DNA of 9,342 bases from Bacteroidota bacterium (GTDB taxonomy: Bacteria; Bacteroidota; Bacteroidia; Flavobacteriales; Weeksellaceae): contig JAEYOX010000076.1 in assembly GCA_023411265.1 (NCBI GenBank), forward strand, positions 1 through 9,342. The letters are read 5' to 3'. The notes beneath the pieces are model-generated. The model saw only the letters and a list, made by a program, of their open reading frames with translations. It ran no database searches and was not told the DNA's origin. Both the position numbers and the translations under genes were made by a program. Of this stretch, positions 5,557 to 9,342 are shown in pieces. Each line of letters starts with the position of its first letter. Positions within the stretch are counted from its first letter, which is position 1.

Positions 5557-7059
5557 ATGAAAAATATTATTTGCATACTTTCTCTTCTTTTACTCTTTTT
5601 TACAGTATCCTCCTGTACAGAAGATCTTGTGGAACATACCGAGCAGGGGGTATTGAAAGGAAAAGTTGTTAAAAAGGGAAGCAATGAGCCCATTGCCAAT
5701 GTTAAGGTATCTACTGCGCCCAGCACCGAGACCTTATTTACCGATAAAGACGGGATGTTTGTCATCAATGATATTCCTACAGGGAATTATTCTGTAAAGG
5801 CTGAACTTAATGGATTTCTTACCAGTTATGAGGCAGTTACGATTCAGGTCGGTCAGGAAGTAAGCGTTATTATTGAGCTCAGTGATGATCAGTCTCTTAA
5901 CACTCCACCCTCAGCTCCTGAATTACTGAGCCCGGTAGATAATGCTGTAAATCAGCCGCTCAGTGTACAGCTAAGCTGGAATTCTACAGATCCTGATAAA
6001 AGTGACAGTCTTACCTACAAGCTAATCGTGAAAAATAATGTCAACACCGATATCATCACCATCAATGATATTTCGGAGAAATTTTACACTCTGGATAATC
6101 TAAATTATGGTACAAGTTATTTCTGGCAGGTTTCTGTATCCGATGGAATTCATCCTGAAGTTTACAGTGCAGTTTATAAGTTCACGACCACGGCCACCCC
6201 TTCTCACCGGTATCATTATGTCAGAAAACAGAACGGAAATTTTTATATAGTTTCTTCCGATCTTCAGGGCAACAGTTTTAACCTTACCAATCCTTCGCAT
6301 AACAGCTGGCGTCCGCGGAAAAATAACAATGCCAACCGCATCGCTTTTCTGAGAACTGAGGGTTCGGGAAGCCACATTTTCACTGTGAAGCCTGACGGAT
6401 CTGATCTTTTTAAAGTAACGACCACGCCTGCAGCGGGGTTTAATAATAGTGAATTGGATTTCTCATGGAATACCGACGGCAGCAGTTTGATTTATACTCA
6501 TTTTGATAAACTCTACCGGATTAATAAAGATGGAACCGGACTGCACCTTTTGTATACGACTCCTGACGGAAGTTTTATTTCAGAATGTGACTGGAGTTAT
6601 AACGGCACTCATATTGCGCTGAAAACCAACAATGTAAATGGGTATAACATTAAAATATTTGTTATTGATTTACTTGGAAATGTTGTGGAAGATGTCTTTT
6701 CAGCTGCTACAGGGGCAGCGGGAGGCCTCAACTTTTCCATCGACGGACAGAAGCTGCTGTATACTTACGATGTTTCAGGGCATGTAGATGGTACTTATCG
6801 CCAGTTGGACACTCGGGTGTTTCTGTATAATCTTCAAAATAACTCTACTTTGGATATTTCTGTGGAAAGTTCTAAGCCTCAAGGAACTAATGACCTTGAT
6901 CCTCGTTTTTCTCCTGATAATTCACAGATTATTTTGATGAATACTTCAAATGATAATATTTCTCCTCGAAATATTGTGCTTATTAACTTTAACAGTTCGG
7001 GTACCAACTTTCTTCGCGTGCCTGCCTTCACTAACGGAGAGATGCCCGATTTCGAATAG
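5557..7059 (+). CDS. Lipoprotein with carboxypeptidase-regulatory-like, FN3-like and TolB-like propeller domains
   Basis: A 500-residue lipoprotein, last gene of the curli operon, function unknown. The lipobox VSSC puts lipid on Cys20. The following TEDLVE is acidic, as in Bacteroidota surface-export signals, so it may face outward (inference). Residues 31-108 look like a carboxypeptidase-regulatory-like beta sandwich (GVLKGKVVKKG, PIANVKV, TDKDGMFVINDIPTGNYSV). Residues 118-211 are FN3/Ig-like (PELLSPVDNA, LSWNSTDPD, YFWQVSVSDG). Residues about 216-500 carry propeller blades of the PD40/TolB type: FSWNTDGSSLIYT, CDWSYNGTHIALK, LNFSIDGQKLLYT and DPRFSPDNSQIIL. It starts 4 nt after csgG and precedes the operon terminators, so it is probably made with the secretion machinery. 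It could anchor or sense fibres or bind peptidoglycan or glycans; nothing visible suggests an enzyme active site. Confidence 0.85.
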   Translation: MKNIICILSLLLLFFTVSSCTEDLVEHTEQGVLKGKVVKKGSNEPIANVKVSTAPSTETLFTDKDGMFVINDIPTGNYSVKAELNGFLTSYEAVTIQVGQEVSVIIELSDDQSLNTPPSAPELLSPVDNAVNQPLSVQLSWNSTDPDKSDSLTYKLIVKNNVNTDIITINDISEKFYTLDNLNYGTSYFWQVSVSDGIHPEVYSAVYKFTTTATPSHRYHYVRKQNGNFYIVSSDLQGNSFNLTNPSHNSWRPRKNNNANRIAFLRTEGSGSHIFTVKPDGSDLFKVTTTPAAGFNNSELDFSWNTDGSSLIYTHFDKLYRINKDGTGLHLLYTTPDGSFISECDWSYNGTHIALKTNNVNGYNIKIFVIDLLGNVVEDVFSAATGAAGGLNFSIDGQKLLYTYDVSGHVDGTYRQLDTRVFLYNLQNNSTLDISVESSKPQGTNDLDPRFSPDNSQIILMNTSNDNISPRNIVLINFNSSGTNFLRVPAFTNGEMPDFE

Positions 7060-7081
7060 AATTAAAATAACCATGTAAAAG

Positions 7082-7112
7082 ATCCATGCAGTTTTACTGT
7101 GTGGGTTTTTTT
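7082..7112 (+). terminator. Terminator of the csgBEFG-lipoprotein operon
   Basis: CCATGCAG (7084-7091) pairs with CTGTGTGG (7097-7104) through six Watson-Crick pairs and two G-T wobbles around a TTTTA loop. Seven Ts follow at 7106-7112. It lies 24 nt after the lipoprotein stop. Confidence 0.75.
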
Positions 7113-7158
7113 ATTAACGAAGTAACCGGTTCGGATAAACTGTAATCAACGTACAAAA

Positions 7159-7197
7159 AAAGTCCGTCGTAATGCAACGACGGACTTTCATTTTTTT
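7159..7197. terminator. Bidirectional terminator between convergent genes
   Basis: A perfect 12-bp stem, AAAGTCCGTCGT (7159-7170) with ACGACGGACTTT (7177-7188), has a 6-nt loop. On the plus strand it is followed by CA and seven Ts (7191-7197). On the minus strand the A-run at 7155-7160 gives a T-tract. It lies between the curli operon and the convergent regulator (stop at 7209) and can end transcription from both sides. Confidence 0.88.
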
Positions 7198-7208
7198 CCA
7201 ATGAATAA

Positions 7209-7868
7209 CTACGTTAATTGTTCAAAAATCTTGTTTTCCATAGCATATTTTACAACTCCAACAGTATTTTTAACGTTCAGTTTCATCAGAATTCTCTTAC
7301 GGTGCGTTTCTACCGTGTTTACACTGATGAAGAGTTTGTCGGCAATATCTTTGCTGCTTAGTCCATCGCATACCAACTTCAGTACTTCCATTTCCCGTTT
7401 GGTGATGGGTTCCTTGTTACAACGGGTGTACTTCTTGTTGTCATTACTAAGGAAATTAACCATTTGTTCTTTGGCATATTCACAGATGTAGACATTGCCC
7501 TGGTGTAAGGTTTTCACACACTTCAGAAATTCTTCATAGCTGCTGTCCTGATCCAAGTAACTTCGAATTCCTTTTGTAAAAAGTTTCCGTATGACGTGAA
7601 CTTCATAATTTTGACCTACAATAATAATTTTAATCGTTGAGTCAATTTTTAAAATTAAATCAATGACATCGTAGATTTCAGTACGTGATAGAAAACCGCT
7701 TCCGATCATAAGGAAATTGGGAGGGTTTTGTTTTAAATCATCAATCAGGGAATCGGTAGAAGTAATGATGTTTACAGTTTTGAACAAGTCTGTCTGTAGG
7801 AAGAGTGTCGACATCGTTTCCGCATACAGGGAGGACGTCTCAATAATGGTTAATGAGTTTTTTTTCAT
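7209..7868 (-). CDS. LuxR-family, CsgD-like regulator with degenerate receiver
   Basis: A 219-residue DNA-binding regulator, close in length and layout to E. coli CsgD (216). The C-terminal LuxR/GerE helix-turn-helix spans about 152-215: ITKREMEVLKLVCDGLSSKD, ISVNTVETHRKRILMKLNVK. Residues 4-140 have a receiver-like alternation but lack its chemistry: the acidic pair is replaced by Glu10-Thr11, the phospho-acceptor region reads FLMIGSG without Asp, and the usual Lys-Pro is absent. It is therefore unlikely to be phosphorylated, as in CsgD. The ATG at 7868 is preferred because MKKNSLTIIE begins the first receiver strand and a promoter lies just upstream. The frame stays open back to a TTG at 8150, but that 94-residue extension looks like no domain I know. 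It is convergent with the curli operon, so control of curli is an inference from position and family. Confidence 0.85.
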   Translation of the reverse strand: MKKNSLTIIETSSLYAETMSTLFLQTDLFKTVNIITSTDSLIDDLKQNPPNFLMIGSGFLSRTEIYDVIDLILKIDSTIKIIIVGQNYEVHVIRKLFTKGIRSYLDQDSSYEEFLKCVKTLHQGNVYICEYAKEQMVNFLSNDNKKYTRCNKEPITKREMEVLKLVCDGLSSKDIADKLFISVNTVETHRKRILMKLNVKNTVGVVKYAMENKIFEQLT

Positions 7869-8146
7869 GTGTTGTGTTTTGGTAAAGATATGAAAATCTG
7901 ATGGTTCCTCAAAAATAAATTGAATGCGTTGCATATCAATCGGGTGTTTTCGCAGATGCGCTAAAATGGAGGATTTGGCAAGTATTTTTATGAAAACGGG
8001 AGTCTTGGGAGAATAAAATAGGCAAGCCATACCGAAAATATTCCCTGAAAAAAGCGTGTCACCGAAAAGTTTCGGCGATGCTATGGTATTAAAGTTTGGC
8101 AGATTGATATACGTGTGTGTCAAGAAAATGAAATGCGAATACGATC
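7869..8146 (-). other. Spacer upstream of the CsgD-like gene
   Basis: Between the 65-residue gene and the regulator, the minus strand has an open stretch in frame with the regulator from a TTG at 8150. It overlaps the stop of the upstream gene by 4 nt (TTGA). The encoded peptide is rich in Phe, Ile and His, has no recognisable domain or signal peptide, and has a promoter at its far end. I read it as untranslated regulatory DNA, with a translated extension as the less likely alternative. Confidence 0.4.
7883..7912 (-). promoter_or_regulatory. Bacteroidota-type promoter of the CsgD-like gene
   Basis: On the minus strand TTG (7912-7910) is followed, after exactly 19 nt, by TATCTTTA (7890-7883). 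This matches the Bacteroidota consensus TTG-N19-TAnnTTTG except for the last base. The expected start of transcription is near 7877, leaving a leader of only about 10 nt before the ATG at 7868, with no Shine-Dalgarno. This supports the shorter regulator start. Confidence 0.6.
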
Positions 8147-8344
8147 TCAATTATCATTATAATCCAGAACTCGCTGTACCTCGTCTTCATCAAGATTGTA
8201 ATATTTGGCTACATCCCGTACGGTAATATGCCGGTGTTTTTCTTTTCCGGTTTCTTTTCTTATATCGGCCAGTATCCGGGAAGCCTGTCGCCTGCTCTTG
8301 CCCGCCAGCAGCATAATATCGGCTGCTTTTACAATTTTTCTCAT
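8147..8344 (-). CDS. Small helix-turn-helix-like protein
   Basis: A 65-residue basic cytosolic protein with ATG at 8344. Residues 1-35 (MRKIVKAADIMLLAGKSRRQ, then ASRILADIRKETGK) read as helix-turn-helix: a short helix, a turn at AGKSRR, and a second basic helix. Residues 40-60 (ITVRDVAKYYNLDEDEVQRV) look like a second helical pair. I associate this pattern with small, poorly characterised Bacteroidota DNA-binding-like proteins but cannot give a name. A palindrome at 8402-8423 and a weak promoter-like pair (minus-strand ATG-N19-GAAATTTG, 8393-8364) lie upstream and could be its control region. It stands 278 nt before the CsgD-like ATG in the same orientation, but the regulator appears to have its own promoter. 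A link to curli is not shown. Confidence 0.65.
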   Translation of the reverse strand: MRKIVKAADIMLLAGKSRRQASRILADIRKETGKEKHRHITVRDVAKYYNLDEDEVQRVLDYNDN

Positions 8345-8401
8345 TTTGTATCATTTGGTAATACAAATTTCCTGAATGACTTGGAGATTTCATATAACGA
8401 A

Positions 8402-8423
8402 AATGTCCTCTTTTGAGGACATT
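8402..8423. promoter_or_regulatory. Palindromic operator candidate AATGTCCTC-TTTT-GAGGACATT
   Basis: Perfect 9-bp arms around a 4-nt centre. No T-tract follows directly on either strand, so a terminator is unlikely. It lies 58 nt upstream of the 65-residue gene, 8 bp beyond a possible -33 element, a position typical of activator or repressor sites. Its symmetry suits a dimeric regulator. Confidence 0.5.
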
Positions 8424-8557
8424 AAGGAATTTTTTACAGGAAAAAAAAAGACTTTTTTCAAGTGGTATTATGTGGTGAAAGCATCTGACTTGTCGCCGGT
8501 AAAAATGTAAAGACCAATGTTTCGTTTCTGTATTGCCTTTCATTCATATACATCATT

Positions 8558-8601
8558 TACTCCTTATGTACCCTTTATCTACTCTTTATGTACTCCTTTG
8601 G
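8558..8601. repeat. Four tandem 11-bp repeats
   Basis: Copies are TACTCCTTATG, TACCCTTTATC, TACTCTTTATG and TACTCCTTTGG, head to tail. A partial copy (TTCTACTCTGA) follows at 8602-8612. Each copy keeps TACyCyTTatg. The 11-bp unit is about one helical turn, so bound proteins would face the same side. On the minus strand each unit contains an AAGGAG/AAAGAG-like core followed by TA. Confidence 0.65.
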
Positions 8602-8706
8602 TTCTACTCTGATATCCAAACAAAATCTATTGACTAGTGCAATCTATGCAGCTGTACATTACTATTAAATCTGCCCAGGAAAGCGGAAGAGAATGTACCA
8701 CACTGC

Positions 8707-9342
8707 TTAGCAGGGAGGTGTTATTCCCATGGCAGTGCATGCCAAATTAAAGCGGCTTTTTCTGGAAGAAATTTCCAGCTTATCTAATGTTTTAAACTGA
8801 TTCCATGTTGGGGTGTGACACTCTTCCCAATCGTTGTACCACTCCCTGAAGGTACACATTTTACTGACGATCCATTTGGCATCGGCCAATTTTCTGTAGA
8901 GGTAGGCCACATCTCTTTCAGAGGTGCAAAAATGATTGTGAATATGATTAAAATGACTGAAATGTTCCAGTGAACTGAATACCCAGGCAGGGTATGCGGG
9001 TTTCTGAGTTTCCGGTTTTTCGGATGATACCGAAGCCTCCGGACGTGTGATTTCTTCCTGCTCTGGATTTTCCAGCCGCAGAATATTTTTGCTTTTTATT
9101 GTTTCCAATATTTCTCCAGCCTGTATTTTCATGGATGAAAGTAACTGTAAGACTCCCGTGAGATAAGGTTTCAGGTGTGATTCAATTTCCAAGGAATTGT
9201 AATGTGCTTCAAACGCACGAATCATTTTATTCAGAAATTCCACCGCTTTTTCATGCGCACCTGGATTCATTACGGAGAGGAAGTGCAGGCCTGCAAAGTG
9301 CTTCCATCTTTGCTCTTTTAGAATTTTTGCGATTATTTTTTT
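8707..9342 (-). CDS. Unrecognised protein, 5' end beyond the window
   Basis: I do not recognise this gene. The stop is at 8707. An ATG at 9270 would give 187 residues, but the frame stays open for all 24 codons to the window edge and reads KKIIAKILKEQRWKHFAGLH, a natural near-N-terminal sequence. The start is therefore probably just outside and the entry is partial. From the ATG, residues 1-66 are predicted helical, 67-92 form a Pro/Glu-rich linker (NPEQEEITRPEAS), and 93-187 are a conserved-looking aromatic/His-rich domain (FSHFNHIHNHFCTSERDV, WIVSKMCTFREWYNDW). There is no signal peptide or membrane segment in the visible part. It is separated from the 65-residue gene by 362 nt, so cotranscription is uncertain. 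Confidence 0.6.
   Translation of the reverse strand, partial: KKIIAKILKEQRWKHFAGLHFLSVMNPGAHEKAVEFLNKMIRAFEAHYNSLEIESHLKPYLTGVLQLLSSMKIQAGEILETIKSKNILRLENPEQEEITRPEASVSSEKPETQKPAYPAWVFSSLEHFSHFNHIHNHFCTSERDVAYLYRKLADAKWIVSKMCTFREWYNDWEECHTPTWNQFKTLDKLEISSRKSRFNLACTAMGITPPC

Larger units (their letters stand above)
8345..8706. other. Non-coding region with palindrome and tandem repeat
   Basis: No gene is supported. A 117-codon minus frame at 8190-8543 overlaps the 65-residue gene and has an irregular Cys/His/Arg-rich composition. The stretch holds a promoter-like pair (8364-8393), a 9-bp-arm palindrome (8402-8423), an A-run (8441-8449) and four 11-bp tandem copies (8558-8601). I see no hairpin terminator for the 8707 gene on the minus strand. 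Confidence 0.5.

Noticed and set aside
7869..8150. 94-residue N-terminal extension of the CsgD-like regulator from a TTG codon
   Set aside because: It overlaps the upstream stop by 4 nt, which could mean coupling, but there is no recognisable domain, the receiver-like fold begins at the internal Met, and a consensus promoter lies between.
8402..8423. Rho-independent terminator
   Set aside because: The stem is strong, but no T-tract follows immediately on either strand: the plus strand has AAGGAA before a T-run and the minus strand has TTCG.
8190..8543. 117-codon minus-strand open frame
   Set aside because: It overlaps the 65-residue gene in another frame, has an irregular Cys/His/Arg-rich composition, and covers the palindrome and promoter region.
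8707..9342. RteC-like regulator of mobile elements
   Set aside because: The general size and setting prompted the idea, but I could not align the C-terminal domain with what I recall of RteC, and no mobile-element genes are present.

Overview
The window carries a curli (functional amyloid fibre) locus of a Bacteroidota bacterium, followed by three minus-strand genes. Curli family members identify the locus: two large curlins, a short CsgB-like curlin, CsgE, CsgF and CsgG. The phylum is inferred from A/T-rich leaders without clear Shine-Dalgarno sequences, one promoter of the TTG-N19-TAnnTTT type, and a carboxypeptidase-regulatory-like lipoprotein. Genus is not resolved.

Layout. At 12-2243 two paralogous CsgA-like curlins of 366 and 368 residues lie 24 nt apart and end at a strong terminator (2269-2297). 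A non-coding stretch (2298-2636) probably holds the promoter of a second, tightly packed operon: csgB-like (2637), csgE (3038), csgF (3744), csgG (4185) and a large lipoprotein (5557-7059). Gaps in this operon are 2 nt, a 17-nt overlap, 12 nt and 4 nt. Two hairpins follow, the second able to work in both directions. Convergent to the operon is a LuxR-type regulator with a degenerate receiver domain (7209-7868), resembling CsgD. Upstream of it on the minus strand are a 65-residue probable DNA-binding protein (8147-8344), a non-coding stretch with a palindrome and an 11-bp tandem repeat, and an unrecognised gene (8707 to the window edge).

How it works (family knowledge plus inference). The curlins are exported by Sec, handed by CsgE to the CsgG outer-membrane pore, and emerge past CsgF to be nucleated by the CsgB-like protein. 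The CsgD-like regulator probably controls expression.

What is unusual. CsgE carries an N-terminal domain resembling the CsgC/CsgH amyloid-inhibitor family, so inhibitor and secretion adaptor appear fused. CsgG has about 155 extra C-terminal residues that read as an 8-stranded outer-membrane barrel. Each curlin has about 30 half-repeats in an almost unbroken 11-residue register, roughly three times the E. coli CsgA fibre unit. A three-domain lipoprotein with a beta-propeller is embedded in the operon. Together they suggest a curli variant in which extra functions are built into the secretion machinery.
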